Positions 34,177 through 46,778 are shown, counted from the stretch's first letter. The stretch: DNA of 64,000 nt from Eleusine coracana subsp. coracana (GCA_032690845.1 CM064426.1:62472631-62536630); one strand, 5' to 3'. The notes: generated by a model from the sequence alone, not told the origin. Made by a program: numbers and translations.

Positions 34177-35410
34177 GCAGGGAATGCATATCGCTTATAA
34201 CTGACATGGTGCTGGTAGTGATGGAAAAATTAAACCACAAGGATAGATTAAGTTTCACCTCTTGGAAATGGGTAATCTGTCCTAGTGTGCAGTGGTCACT
34301 AAATCAAGCCTTAAGCTAACTTAGGTACAGATTCTGGAAAACCATTGAACATCAATGTTTTGTATAACTTTAACACCTTTCCAACGAGTATCTACACACC
34401 CTTATCTAATAAGAGATTCAGCAGATATGAATTTTTCAAGTTGAGTGTCAGTTCTGAAATTCTGCTCCTTGCCAACTCTGTCACCTTACCAACCGGTAAC
34501 ACAAAAACAGAAACTGCTCCTAATGTGGGCAAAACTAGTTATTTGGGCTCATAACAAAGTTGTGGAGGACTTTCTCACATTTTCAACTCATATTTTTATG
34601 TGTCTAACAAATTCTTAGAACTCAAGATACGCAATTTATACTACCGGTAAGTTTTCTGAACCGATTTTCTGGACAGAACTGGGTTACTCTGAAGATTTGC
34701 TCATAACTCTCCCTTCCAAGTCTCACAACCGGAAACTTAAACTACAAAGTTGAAGAGAAATTCCAAAACGTTTCAGGGGGTACTCATACAACCTTAGAGG
34801 TGGTCTGAGGAAAAAGTTATGAATTTTACAAGATAGGTGACAAATCTGAATTTCAGATTGACACCAAACTGTTGTGCTGACTCGAACGAACCATAACCGT
34901 ATTGTTCGGTAATATTTAAACAAAAATTTCTTGCTGGATATACAAAGAGTTTGTTCATGAATTTAATGAATATTTATTTGCATGCTTTTGATTCTCGAGT
35001 GACAAGATATCGATTTTATGTACATGACATGCTAGCTGAAATTTCAGTTTTGTCAAAGTGACTTGATGCTCTAATATTTTTCATGAATGCATATGCTTTC
35101 GTCTTACACGTCCTCACAAAATAAAATTTGGTCACGAATAGGACCATACGTATAGCCGGTGGCAATCGATCCCTCAAATCAGTCGTATACTACATGTTTC
35201 TTACGAGAATCGCAGTTAGCATACCTGCAGAAGATTCATTCCAGAAACAGTACATCAAATCAAAAGAAATGAGCCAAAAATAATCCCTTATTATTACCTA
35301 GGGTAGGACACTGATGTTTTCCGCAATCAGCCCGTGTTCACACCATTGTGCTACCTTCCCATGTTACTGTCCAGTGGGCGGGACACATACCTTCATTGAC
35401 AAGGCCGTAG
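34177..35410. other. Leader of the Tekay element, left of the Tat insertion
   Basis: Non-coding. It continues at 46625 after the Tat element. The target duplicate ATGTA is at 35411-35415. Confidence 0.75.
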
Positions 35411-35415
35411 ATGTA

Positions 35416-35796
35416 TGTGGGATACTTACTTTACGGGTATCCTCATACAAGGCTAAGTCGGTGGCCGACCGGGTACTTCATCAACAAGGAAGCTGACCGA
35501 CTCGACTTGGAGTGCAAGACAAGAAAGATTAGACTTGCCATATAGAATCCTTGTAGAGTACGACTAGTACTCTGCCTGAACCCCCTTGCCGACCGGATAT
35601 ATAAGGCGGCAGGGTACCCTCCATCGGGGGGGACAGAACATCTTGTGACAATCAATACAATACAGAACACAGGACGTAGGGTTTTTACTCTCATTGAGAG
35701 GGCCCAAACCTGTATAATTCGGCGTCTTGTGTAACCATCGTAGTTCTTGGTCTCGACGTAGCCCTATATATTTACTACCGGTCTTGAGCATCGATA
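35416..35796 (+). repeat. 5' LTR, Tat element
   Basis: 381 bp, TGTGGGATACTT to AGCATCGATA (CA decayed to TA). TATA box GGATATATAAGG at about 35596-35607. A seven-G run lies at 35626-35632. Confidence 0.93.
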
Positions 35797-35816
35797 GTTG
35801 GCGCGCCAGGAAGGGG
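35797..35816 (+). promoter_or_regulatory. Primer-binding site, Tat element
   Basis: GTTGGCGCGCCAGGAAGGGG, identical to the PBS of the non-autonomous element at 8801-8820 (other strand). Confidence 0.85.
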
Positions 35817-35848
35817 ACAAGGCTCGCCGGGATTCTCCATCAACTACG

Positions 35849-37958
35849 ATGGACGAACTTCCCATCATCCAATACTCGCCGGACTTCAAGATCTCCTTTG
35901 GATCGCTCGACTTCACGGTCGGCGACAATGGAGCCCTAGGTCTGAACGACTACAGATCAGACTCGACCACAGCCAGCCCCATGGCGCGATCACCGAGTCC
36001 ATCTGACATTATCCCTGCATTGATCCCACTCGGAACCGAGCAGGAAGACTCTTCCTTCGGATATGACTCGACGTCAGATCGGTCTTTTGATGAGGTCACA
36101 GTCAGATCGACCTACTCATATCCCCATACAGTCAACATGGTGGATATAGTGGATCCTTTTGCTAGAAACCAGCATGAGGATCCAGATGCCGAAGAAGAAG
36201 GGAATCCAGCCGGTGGTCGCCAGAACCAGCCGGTCAAAGGAGGCCAAGAGGATGATAACCCGCCAGCTGATGAATTATCGGTCGGTCACCGTCGTCGACC
36301 AAGAGGGTCACGCGGATTGCGCAACGCACGCCAACTGGATCTCGGCCCTGACCTTGAAGTGGATGGTGTTAAGGTCTACCATACTCCACAGAACAACATC
36401 ACCGGGGCCAAGACATTGCTTGACACTTTAATGGTTGACGCCCACTATCAGACTCCTGCTATGCAGAAGACGATGGCTTTGCTCAAGGCTGCAGCAGCGC
36501 AAGATGCTACAAAGTCTCAGTTGGTCACAAGTTCCAGCCATGCATCTCCTCAGGGTCAGCGTAGGCGTGAAGACCTGAGAAATTCTCTTAGCCTCCGTGA
36601 TTGATGAGACACCATCAACTCTCACCACGAGGAGCGCGCTCGGGACAATCGATGCTATGAGGAAAAACATCGTGAACGAAGGATGGATGCCCCACGGGAA
36701 GACCGTCAGGACAACCGATGAGAAGACCGATGAGACGATCGACAGGACGATCGCCAAGATCCCCCTTCTAGAGAAAACCGCCGGGAAGACCGACGGGACA
36801 ACCAACGGGACGATCGTCAGAATCCTCCTCCAAGAGACAATCATGACGACCGACATCAACATGACGATCGGGATCGGCGCGATAATGATGGCAATAGATG
36901 ATGTCATCATGATGAGGATGTCGGCCCACACCATCGTCGTTGCCCAACTATGTCCCCAGACCGGCAAAGGCGGTCACCAACGCTGACTGATGACGAGATC
37001 GATGGCATCAAGGCTTACATCCCTCGGCTTCGGATTGCTTGATGGCCGAAAGGATTCAAGTCGGTTTCCATCAAAAAAATATGATGGACAAACCAACCCC
37101 CGAGAGTGGCTACAACTCTATAGCACGACGATCCGATCGGCAGGAGGTGATTCCTATGTAATGGCTAATTACCTTCCGGTCTGCTTAGATCCTGCAATTC
37201 GGATATGGCTCACATCTCTACCTGAGGAGTCAGTCATGTCTTGGGGAGACCTCAACAGGAAACTCATAGAAAGTTTCCAAGCAACTTGTAACCGATCGGG
37301 CAACCACTTCGACCTCACTCGGATCAAGCAGAAGGGTGACGAGCCTCTTCGCGACTACATCAAGCGGTTTTGCGCTAAGAAGACTGAGATCCCCAACGTC
37401 CCCGATCAGCAAATCATTACTGCCTTCCTGGGTGGAATTCGCAGTGACGATCTGGTCCGGGAAATCGATCGGAGGAACCATGATCTCAAGCTCACCGCTC
37501 AAGAGTGCTTCAAGATTACTGATAAGTATGTATCAGGAGAGTTTGCACTTGATGATATCCGAGGAAAAGGCAAGGAGAAGCGGTCGGACAAGCCTGAGTC
37601 CTCCAAGAAGGATAAGAAGAGAAAACCTGACAATGTTGTCAACACAGTGGACCGATTTCGGAAGAATCCTTGGACGAACCAACCGTCTACTGATGAGTTG
37701 CTGAGTGGCCTTTGCCCTTGGCACCCAAAGGGAAACCACAAAGCAAAGGATTGCTATTATCTGAAGGGTTTTACAACAGCTGCGCTCAAGGTGGCCAAAG
37801 ATCCCCCGAGGCGTAACAACAGCAACAAAGACAAGCCCAAGGATGATGATGACAAGGATGATTCAGGAGAGTTCCGGGAGCCTCGTAAAGAAGTAAACTT
37901 CATCTTCAGAGGCCCGGATGCCTATATGTCCAAGCGCAAGCAAAAGTTAGAGCTTTGA
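35849..37958 (+). pseudogene. Tat gag polyprotein (frameshifted)
   Basis: ATG at 35849 (MDELPIIQYSPDFKISFG). The N-terminal part is open to 36604: Ser/Pro-rich, with ARNQHEDPDAEEEGNPAGG and TLLDTLMVDAHYQTPAMQKT. At 36605-36980 an Arg/Asp repeat region (RDDRQD-type, about 20 short repeats) is broken by stops and shifts. The capsid resumes in the frame of 36990-37958: KKYDGQTNPREWLQLYST, PAIRIWLTSLPEESVMSW, FCAKKTEIPNVPDQQIITAF. A Tat-type knuckle CPWHPKGNHKAKDC lies at about 37720-37760, followed by a Lys/Asp-rich tail. Confidence 0.88.
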
Positions 37959-37994
37959 GAGATTAACTCGGTGGAGCCAGTTACGCCTTAGTAC

Positions 37995-40900
37995 ATGAGG
38001 TGGTCTGAGATGTCAATCATCTTTGATTGGTCGGACCATCCAAAACATCTACCAAAACCAGGTCGCTACCCATTGGTGCTTGCTGCGACTATGAAGGAGG
38101 TGAAGTTCAACAGAGTACTCATCGATGGAGGAAGCAGTTTGGACCTAATCTTCACCAGGACTCTTCAAGAGCTCGGTCTGTCAATCAATGACCTCCAACC
38201 GAGTTCTTCACCCTTCCACGGGATTGTGCCAGGCAAGACTCCAGTCCCAATTGGACAAATCAGTCTGCCAGCCACCTTTGGCACTCACGATAATTTTAGG
38301 ACAGAGTGTATCCTCTTCCAAGTGGCAGACTTCGAGTCAGCATACCATGCTATCATCGGTCGACTGGCGATGGCTAGGTTTATGGCTGTTCCGTATTATC
38401 CGCATCTCACTCTCAAGATGCCAGGCCCGAACGGAATAATCTCCCTCCACTCTGATCTTCGGAATTCTTTTGATTGCGATGTGCAGAATTGTGAGATGGC
38501 TACCAAACAATTGATGCTGTCAGACCAAAAGGAGATCCAGAAGGCAGTCGGTATAGAGGAGTAGACTGAAGCGGAGATTCTGACAAAGAAACCTGCCAAG
38601 GACAAGATCCAGACCGATGACATCCAAACCAAGGAGATCTCGCTCGATCCTGAGGACCCTGATAAGGTGACTTATGCGAGGGTCAACCTTGATGAAAAAT
38701 AGGAACTCGCGCTCACTCTTTTCCTCCAGGAAAATAGGGATATCTTCGCATGGAAACCATCTGACATGCCAGGAGTTCCTAGGGAGAAGATTGAGCACGT
38801 GTTAAGGGTACCTCTAGGGGCTACCCCCGTTCGCCAAAGGCTTAGAAGATTTGCGTAAGACTGCAAGGACGCTATGAAGAAGGAGATAGTTAGATTGTTA
38901 GAAGCAAAGTTTATAAAGGAGGTGTATCATCCCGACTGGTTAGCAAATCCAGTCCTTGTACCTAAAAAGAATAAAGAGTGAAGGATGTGTATTGATTATA
39001 CCGGTCTCAACAAGGTCTGCCCAAAAGACCCCTTCGCTCTTCCTCGTATTGATCAGATTGTAGATTCGACAGCCGGGTGTGAGCTTTTAAGCTTTCTGGA
39101 TGTCTATTCAGGCTATCACCAGATCCCACTGAGAGTCGAAGATCAGATCAAGACTTCCTTTATAATACCCTTCGGCGCCTATTGCTATATCACTATGCCA
39201 TTCGGTCTGAAAAATGCTGGCGTGACTTACCTACGAGGTATTCAATGCTGCCTTGCCACTCAGATCGGTCGGAACGCTGAAGCGTATGTTGATGACATCA
39301 TTATCAAGACTCAGAAAGTCAAAGAACTTCTCTCTTACCTAGCAGAAACCTTTGACAATCTGAGACATTATTCAATGAAGCTGAATCCTAAAAAGTGTGT
39401 TTTGGAGGTTCCATCGGGAAAGTTACTCCGTTACATCGTTTCAAAATGAGGTATAGAGGCTAACCCAGATAAAATCAAGGCAATCCTTGATATGAAGCCG
39501 CCTAATTCTCAAAGGGACGTTCAGAAGCTGACCGGATGCATGGCATCCTTGAGTCTCTTTATTTCCCGATTGGGGGTTAGGGGGTTACCACTCTTCTGAC
39601 AGATTAAAAAGCAGGACAGCTTTGTTTAGACTGAGGAGGCGCAGTCAGCACTGGACAAATTAAAGATTCATCTCAGCAGTATTCTAGTGTTGGTGCCTCT
39701 GGAGCCAGGAGAAAAACTTCAGCTTTACATCTTGGCCACAACCCAGGTTGTGAGTATTGTTTTGACAGTCGACCGAGAAGAAGACGGACTCATGCAAAAA
39801 GTACAGCATCCGGTCTACTTTGTGAGTGAGGTTCTGAGCGCCTCTATGACAAGGTACCAGCAGATCTTGAAGTTGTTATATGCATTATTGATCACCTCGA
39901 GGAAGTTGAAGTACTATTTTCAAGCTCATCCAATTGAAGTTCAAACTTCTTTTGCACTTGGGATGGTGTTACAAAACCGAGAAGCTGAAGGAAAAATAGC
40001 CAAGTGGGTAGTCGAACTTGGTCAGTATACCATTATGTTCACGCCTCGGTCGGCAATAAAGGGACAAGCGTTAGCAGAATTTGTTGCCGAGTGGACAGAG
40101 ATTCAAAATCCTCCTACTGCCCAAGATATCGAGTACTAGAAAATGTACTTTGATGGTTCCCTCTAATTACAAGGGGCAGGTGCAGGAGTTGTATTTATCT
40201 CGCCTACTGGAGAAAGGCTTCGATACGTCCTTCAAATCATGTTTCACGCGTCTAATAATGCTTCGGAATATGAAGCTCTCCTTCACGGTCTGTGCATTGC
40301 TATGTCACTCGGCATTAAGCGCATCGACATATTTGGTGATTCGGCCTTGGTCATTAATCAAGTTACCAAGGATTGGAATTGTATAGATGATAACATGAGT
40401 GTTTATTGCCAAGAAGTGCGAAAACTCGAAGACAAGTTTGATGGATTGAAGTTCACACATGTTCTCCGAGATAATAACCAGGCGGCTGATGAGTTAGCCA
40501 AAATAGGATCATCTCGGTCTGCAGTACCGCCGGGTGTTTTCCTACATGTTCTGGATTCCCCAACAATTTCTCCCCGGTCGGACGTGTTGATGAGTATTGT
40601 TGCTGATCTTGTTGGCGATGACATTTCCAAGATCGACTGGCGCAACCCACTCATCCAGTATTTGGATAAGGGAACGCTACCCTCGGATCCTGATGAGCAA
40701 CAAAGGTTGAAGATCCGATCTCGAGGATACTTGTTGGTCGGGGACCAACTTTACAAAAGGGGTGGTTCCAACATTTTGATGCGATGCATCTCAATTCCTG
40801 AAGGCCAGAAGTTGGTAGAAGAGATTCATTCGGGAATATGCGGCAATCATGCAGCTTCTAGGACTTTGGTCGGCAAAGCTTTCCAGCAAGGGTTTTATTG

Positions 40901-41860
40901 GCCCACGGCGGTCGAAGATGCACACCAAGTTGTTTGGAAGTGTGAGGGTTGTCAATTCTTCGCTCAACAAACACATGTGCCTTCACAACAACTTCACATG
41001 ATACCATTGACTTGGCCTTTTGCTGTTTGGGGGCTTGATATTGTCGGTCCTTTCAAGAAAGCGCCAGGCGGGTTTACTCATTTGCTTGTTGCTATCGACA
41101 CATTCACCGAGTGGATTGAAGCGAAGCCGGTCGGCAAGATTACATCCAAGAAGGCGATCGAGTTTGTCAAAGATATATTCACTCGGTTTGGAGTTCCTCA
41201 TGATATAATTACCGATAATGGCACTCAATTCACTTCAGTGGAGTTCCAGGACTTTGCTGATGAGATAGGAATAAAGATCCACTTTGTATCAGTGGCTCAT
41301 CCGAAAAGCAATGGGCAGGTCGAACGGGCCAATGGTATGATTCTTCAAGGATTAAAGCTACGGATATTTGACAGACTCAAACCTTATGTCGGTCGGTGGG
41401 TCAAAGAATTCCCTTCAGTCCTTTGCTGGCTTCGTACAAACACCAGTCGGGCTACTGGACAGTCACCTTTTTCATTGGTCTATGGCTCAGAAGCTAGGTC
41501 AGTCTTGTCTCGGCACGAGTTCAAGCGTACGATGAAAAGCTTTTTGAGGAGAACCGAGAGATTGATTTGATTGTGGCAGAGGAGTTATGTGATCACGCTC
41601 TATTTCGGTCGGCACTCTACCAACAAGGCTTGCATCGTTATTATGATAAAAATATCCGCAGTCGCCACTTTCAAGTTGGAGACCTAGTGCTTCGCCGAGT
41701 GCAATCGACAAAGAATCAGCATAAGCTCTCTCCGAAGTGGGAAGGACCGTACGTAGTGAAGGAAGTCACTCACCCGGGGGCTTACCGACTGATGTATGAA
41801 GACGGCGATAATATTCCAAACTCCTGGAACATAAATCAACTACATCATTTCTATACTTAG
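37995..41860 (+). pseudogene. Tat pol: protease, RT, RNase H, second RNase H, integrase
   Basis: One frame from 37995 to 41570 carries all domains, interrupted mainly by stops (such as 38562, 38700, 38857, 38979, 39447, 39628, 40137, 40164), then one frameshift near 41560 to the end at 41860. Protease: VLIDGGSSLDLIFTRTL (about 38115). RT: RMCIDYTGLNKVCPKDPF, FLDVYSGYHQIPL, AEAYVDDIIIKTQ (catalytic DD kept, about 39290). RNase H: VYFVSEVLSASMTRYQQI. Second RNase H: MYFDGSL..GAGAGVVF, NNASEYEALLHGLCIAMSLG, DSALVINQV, DNNQAADELAKIGSS (40142-40510), the Tat-specific extra domain. Integrase: CEGCQFFAQQTHVPSQQL, WGLDIVGPFKKAPGGF, ITDNGTQFTSVEFQDF, HPKSNGQVERANGMIL; the DDE triad is intact. C-terminus VLRRVQSTKNQHKLSPKWEG. 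Confidence 0.92.
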
Positions 41861-42399
41861 CTATTATTTTGTGTATTTATACATTATTTATGAATGAAAC
41901 TTCGGTCTTTTTTAATGAAAGATTTTCTAATGATTTTCATTCTATATTTGTCTCGATTCCTTAATTTATACTATTAAACAATCGAGCTAGGGGGCTAGCA
42001 ATAATGTCTCGTCTCGGTCTAACCATATTTTGGTTTTGGCCTATTTTTTGACCGACTTATTATCATGAGATCTTGAGATCTTGAGTTTTGGTCTTTATTA
42101 TTTTGGTTTTACACTTATACATCATGGTTAAATACTTTGTGCTGCACATCAGACTACCACTACACTAAACCCAGAGCCAAAAGTGTGAGAGGTCATGTGT
42201 CGATTGGTCGATTATGTTTGTTACGCGGTTACGGGTTACAACCTAATATGTTATGGCAGACCGATGCAATCTTTGTTTCTCTTGATAGAAACATGTCAAT
42301 GATATCTTTGTCAAACTTCTAAAGCTAGAAAAGCATAAGATTAGTTTATACACAAGTATCATTACTAAAACACTACTAATGTTTTACACTATTACAGGA
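41861..42399. other. Intergenic stretch between pol and the antisense gene in the Tat element
   Basis: AT-rich and non-coding. It should hold the 3' ends of both converging transcripts; I could not pick a poly(A) signal. Confidence 0.6.
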
Positions 42400-45277
42400 T
42401 TATATCTCCTTTGAAGGAGAGGAAGAGTCAGCCCGAAGTTCGACCTCTAGAGTTGTTGGGGGAATCGGCACGGTCAGATTGATTTCTATGTTTTCGACCA
42501 AGGCCTGGGAAGTCTCTAGCATGGAATCCAGGAGCAGCTGACATTGGTCGTCGGTCAGGTCGGGGTTAAAGCCCTCTTTGATCTTGTTCAATGGCACTTC
42601 AGGAGACCAGGATTGGCAAATCGCCAGCACTTGACTCCCGGCTTCGGTCGCCACTCGTCGAGTGTTATAAGCAATGTCTTCCGATGCATGCTCCAACAAG
42701 TAGTCCAGAGAGTGACCGATCTGCTCTACTCGGTTGGCATGAACATAGTTCATTGCTTGCCGAGCGGCGTAAGATAGAGCTACAAATAATAATTATTGGT
42801 CAGTATGATCAACAGAAGATTCAACAAGAAGGAAGAAGTCGAAGGCTTACTAGCAAGTTTACATTTAAAGCATTTGGAGACAGTCTTAGCCTCCTCTATC
42901 TTTGCTTCCGTCCCCTTCAGCTCCTCCTGCAGCCGAGTGATCTCGGTCTTCTAGTCTTCAACCAATTTGGAGAGGTTTTCCTTCTCAACCTTCAAGGCGT
43001 CAACGAACCTATGCTGGTTGGAAGTCAACTTCTCCAGATTGGTGATTTTTTGATCGCGAGCTAAAAGTAAAACTTTTAGCGTTAGAGTGGTCAGCTGATT
43101 GCCTAAATATGGATGGTAGGAAAACTTACCAGCCAGATCTGCACGAACTTGGTCTAAGACCTTGTTTATCTCTTGTCGGTCGGCCAACAGCTTCTTGTTT
43201 TCCTCTAGGGCCTTGGAGAGTTGCTGACCGGTGACTAGCAAGACAATGAATAAGAAATTAGTCTAAAACATAACGGCAAGAAGATTAGGCGACCAAGAAC
43301 ATACCGAAAGTTTCGGCTTCAAGATTCCACTCTAGCCTGCTTTCGCTCCACAAGAGCATACACTTTCTGATACGCAGAAGATAAATGAGCTAAAAGATGA
43401 GAGTGAAGCAAGATAAAATCATAATGTTGAGTTAACTTGCTAGACTCCCGATGTTGGTGCAAAATCTCCACATCCTCCAGCTCAGGCCGACCAAGCATAT
43501 CTGCAGGAAGAGTCCTTTTACCTTTGTCAAGAGGCAAAGAGACATTAGTTGGAGTGGTGTGAGGCAGAGGGTTGGGAGCGAAGGCAGGAACCATCTTTTC
43601 AAACGGTTTATCCACTTCGGTCGGCGTGTTTGAAGACTTGTCAACCGAATGGGCCACACCAGTCAGACAAGGTGGGAGCTCAGACCGAGTATCCTCAGAT
43701 CCCTGAGCACTCTGAGAATCACTTGTCCGACTGTCGAGAAAAAAACATAGAAGGAAGAGATCAAGAGATGTTGAGATCAGCAATAAGAGACAAGGAGTAT
43801 AGGGTTTAAAGATTAATAAACCTGGGAGCCTTCTTGAGCTTGATCCGGTATAGCCACTTCTTTGAAGAAGTCGACTGAAAATCAGTCTCCTTCCTCTTTT
43901 GAGAGGGTTGGTCATTCTTGCCAGTCTGCACCACCTCTTCCGTTGACCTCTGAGTTGTGCTCGGGGGCTCCGGTCGGTCTGAAGGTCGGTTGGAGGTTGC
44001 AGGAGCAGGAGCAGGTTGACCAACATCTACGATAGTTATTTCTTCATCGTCATCCTGGTCCCCCATATATTGGCGTCGGTGCTCGATAGTCCGCTTCTGG
44101 AGCTTGTCAAGGGAGGCCAGAGTAACGACGGGAGTGACGCTGACAGGCCGAGCGCCTGCGGAGGAACTTGAACCCCCAGCGCCGGTCAGTGCTGTCTTTT
44201 TGACATAATCAGGTCCCTCAGTATCAGTCTGAGGGAGCGGGGGATGAGATACATAAGTATCCAGCACCTGCATAAAGATCAAAACGTTGAGCACAACATC
44301 AAGATAGGATAACAAGGGATAGCTAAAGGCAGACTAAGGCTTACTCGGGCTCGCACTGTGCCCTTGTTATATGCCTTTTTGACCAAAGAATGGTCCTGAA
44401 GGATATCCCCTTTAAACATCTTCAACAAGCGTCTTCAGCGGAGTTCACCATTCGGTGGGTCCGTCACCTCACTTGTCTCATCCTCATTAACATAGTCCCA
44501 TGCCGGGTGACATTGAAGCTTCAGGGGTAGAACTCATCGGATGATAAAACTTTTGGCGACTGTGATGCCATCAACACATTCAGCCTTCAGACCGGCAATT
44601 TTCTTAAGCAGAGCGACCACTTGAGGATCGGTCGAATCGGGCCTCTCTATCCAATGCGCTTGGGGAATAGCCTTCGCACCAGTGAAGTCGGCAAGAACAG
44701 GGGGGAGGGTTGTCACAATAGAACCACTCATCCTTCCAATTCTTGTTTCCAGTCTTCAATGGGACATTGATGTAGGCCTCCTTCTTGCGTAACTGGACGC
44801 CGACTTTGCCTGTGGCCACTTGGTTATCCTTGGTTGGCAGCGATCGGAGGACAAACAGATGGCGGAAGAGATTGAAATGGGGGAGAGTGCCAAGAAAAGC
44901 TTCGCACAAATGTATGAAGATGGCAATCTGAAGAATGGAGTTGGGATTGAGGTTGACAAGCTCAATCCCATAGAAAAAAAGGATCCCACGCAAAAAATGC
45001 AGCAGGGAACTCCAAAGCCATGCTCAAAGAATGAGCGAAACACTACGATCTGCTGGTGAATGGGGATGGGGCAGGATTCACGAGGTACCTTCCAGTTGAT
45101 CCGAGCCTGCTCTGAAAGGATGCCATCCACCACCATCTTGTTCATGTCAGCCTGTGAAAGGCTGCTCTTTGAGAACTCCCAAAGTTGCTCCAGGATGTCG
45201 ACCTCTGACGTCGACGACGCGGCGGCGACGGCGGTGGAAGAAGCTGGGATTGAAATGGAAGTCCTCTTGCGACCCAT
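42400..45277 (-). pseudogene. Six-exon antisense gene of the Tat element (plant 'gypsy-type transposon' PF04195-like domain plus coiled coil)
   Basis: ATG at 45277 (MGRKRTSISIPASSTAV). Exons by splice sites seen, minus strand: 45277-44345, 44267-43822, 43730-43305, 43234-43130, 43060-42851, 42779-42400 (stop TAA). Every boundary has GT/AG with pyrimidine-rich acceptors (TTTATGCAG, TTCTCGACAG, TTTTAG, TTTGTAG) and donors such as GGTAAG. Exon 1: VFRSFFEHGFGVP, FFYGIELVNLNPNSILQI, FIHLCEAFLGTLPHFNLFRH, EWFYCDNPPP, the pattern of PF04195 proteins. Exon 2: Ser/Ala-rich, then KKRKETDF-like basic stretches. Exons 4-5: long coiled coil. Exon 6: NRVEQIGHSLDYLLEHASED. Damage: two or three frameshifts in exon 1 (near 44990, 44720), one near the exon 3 end and a stop in exon 5. 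It has a TATA box of its own. Function unknown; DNA- or chromatin-related is only a guess. Confidence 0.78.
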
Positions 45278-45483
45278 CACGAACAGGATTGGACGCGGGA
45301 GAGGAGTTTGAGAAACTTCGCCAAAGCTCGGGGGCTAAACACGGCAGGATCTATGGCGGCCGGAAGCAAGAAAGCTAACCCTAGCCGGAAAAACAGAGGA
45401 GTCGCGAGAGCAGAGAAGGCGCAAGGAAGACAAAGAGTTCACGTGCAAATGCGGTGTGGACTGAGGGTCAACCTGGTGCAGCC

Positions 45484-45490
45484 TTTTATA
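45484..45490 (-). promoter_or_regulatory. TATA box of the antisense gene in the Tat element
   Basis: On the minus strand AAGGGTATAAAAGGCTGC, about 210 bp before the ATG at 45277. A consensus plant TATA box correctly oriented for the antisense gene and independent of the LTR. Confidence 0.65.
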
Positions 45491-45499
45491 CCCTTGCCT

Positions 45500-46199
45500 T
45501 TTTTGACCTAAGGGTCCCATGGGCCAGGGTAGGTCGTACTGTAGTGCGACCCTAATATTAACTTAAAGGTTAATTAAGCGCTTAAGCCCATTAGGGTTAT
45601 AAACCCAGAAAAATGAGACTCGGGGGCTTCTTTGATGAGAAGTACCCGAGAATTATTTCACCATATCTATGTGATTTGATGATCATGTGGCAAAGGACTT
45701 GATGGTCATATGGTTACAAGTTCAAAGGTTATGGTACTGACTAAAGTCAAATAACCAGAATTACCAAATTTGGACTTAAATGGGTGATTGGAATTAGGGA
45801 GAAGCTATATTATGACTAAAGTCATTTAGCTTAATATGAATATGACTAGAGTCATAAAATTCCGACCGACCCATCACTCGGAAATAATATGTGCCACTCG
45901 GCCGGTTTGATGATCGGTCGGCAAAGTGGTCACTTAGCAATAAGACCCAAGGGTTTGATGACTAAAGGTCTGAAAGATTCAAACTTGATGGTTTGAATAT
46001 CTATAAACAAACTAATAAGAGCTAATACAATTAGACTCTTGCATTATTTGTTAGTCTCCAAATTATACAAGAGTCGGGGGCTACACCTGATCAGGTGCAC
46101 CTGACCGGTGCACCAGATCTATCAGAAACTTCGATAACGAGGTCTTCCTAATTTATGATCTTTAGATCATTCAGAGAATTAAAGCTCAAAATCAGAAAG
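45500..46199. other. Tat element 3' region before the PPT
   Basis: Non-coding; upstream of the antisense promoter. The phrase ACTCGGGGGCTTC (about 45618) resembles the PPT. Confidence 0.6.
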
Positions 46200-46213
46200 C
46201 ACTCGGGGGCTGC
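46200..46213 (+). promoter_or_regulatory. Polypurine tract, Tat element
   Basis: CACTCGGGGGCTGC directly before the 3' LTR. Confidence 0.75.
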
Positions 46214-46619
46214 TGTGGGATACTTGCTTTACGGGTATCTTCATACAAGGCTAAGTTGGTGGCCGACCGGGTACTTCATCAACAAGGAAGCCGACCGACT
46301 CGGCTTAGAGTGCAAGACAAGAAAGATTAGATTTGCCATATAGAATCCTTGTAGGGTACGACTAGGACTCTGCCTGAACCCCCCTGCCGACCGGATATAT
46401 AAGGCGACAGGGTACCCCCCATCGCGGGGGGGGGGGGGGGGGGGGGGGGCGGGGGACAGAACATCTCATGACAATCAATACAATACAGAACACAGGACAT
46501 AGGGTTTTTACTCTCATTGAGAGGGCCCGAACCTGTATAATTCGGTGTCTTGTGTAACCATCGTAGTTCTTGGTCTTGACGTAGCCCTATATATTTACTG
46601 CCGGTCTTGAGCATCGACA
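46214..46619 (+). repeat. 3' LTR, Tat element
   Basis: 406 bp, TGTGGGATACTT to AGCATCGACA. The 25-bp excess over the 5' LTR is fully explained by the G run: 24 G, C, 5 G (46426-46455) against seven G. Confidence 0.93.
46426..46455. repeat. Poly-G tract in Tat 3' LTR
   Basis: 24 G, one C, then five G. The paired LTR has seven G. Confidence 0.9.
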
Positions 46620-46624
46620 ATGTA

Positions 46625-46763
46625 GATATTTAAACAAACAACCTCCTACAATTAGCTTTGCCACCTGAATCATAACTAATAATATTCCTATGGGTACGTC
46701 CTCACACGTTTATAACGGGATTTTTAAAAATATGTCTTTGAATGTTGCCCTATTCCTGAGATA
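46625..46763. other. Tekay leader remainder, right of the Tat insertion
   Basis: 139 bp linking the Tat target duplicate to the Tekay PBS. No gene. Confidence 0.8.
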
Positions 46764-46778
46764 GCTCTGGTACCACAC
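46764..46778 (-). promoter_or_regulatory. Primer-binding site, Tekay element
   Basis: On the minus strand GTGTGGTACCAGAGC, next to the LTR: one base off the TGGTATCAGAGC complement of initiator tRNA-Met. Confidence 0.85.

Larger units (their letters stand above)
35416..46619 (+). mobile_element. Tat-type Ty3/gypsy retrotransposon with antisense gene, nested in the Tekay leader
   Basis: 11.2 kb, LTRs 35416-35796 and 46214-46619, TSD ATGTA (35411-35415, 46620-46624). PBS GTTGGCGCGCCAGGAAGG follows the 5' LTR; PPT CACTCGGGGGCTGC precedes the 3' LTR. Plus strand: gag (35849-37958), then protease, RT, RNase H, a second RNase H-like domain and integrase in one frame (37995-41570), end 41860. Minus strand behind pol: a six-exon gene (45277-42400). 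A second RNase H and an extra 3' region are known marks of the Tat lineage. By hand the LTRs differ at about 20 sites plus one G-run expansion, fewer than in the other elements, so this is among the youngest insertions. Confidence 0.93.
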
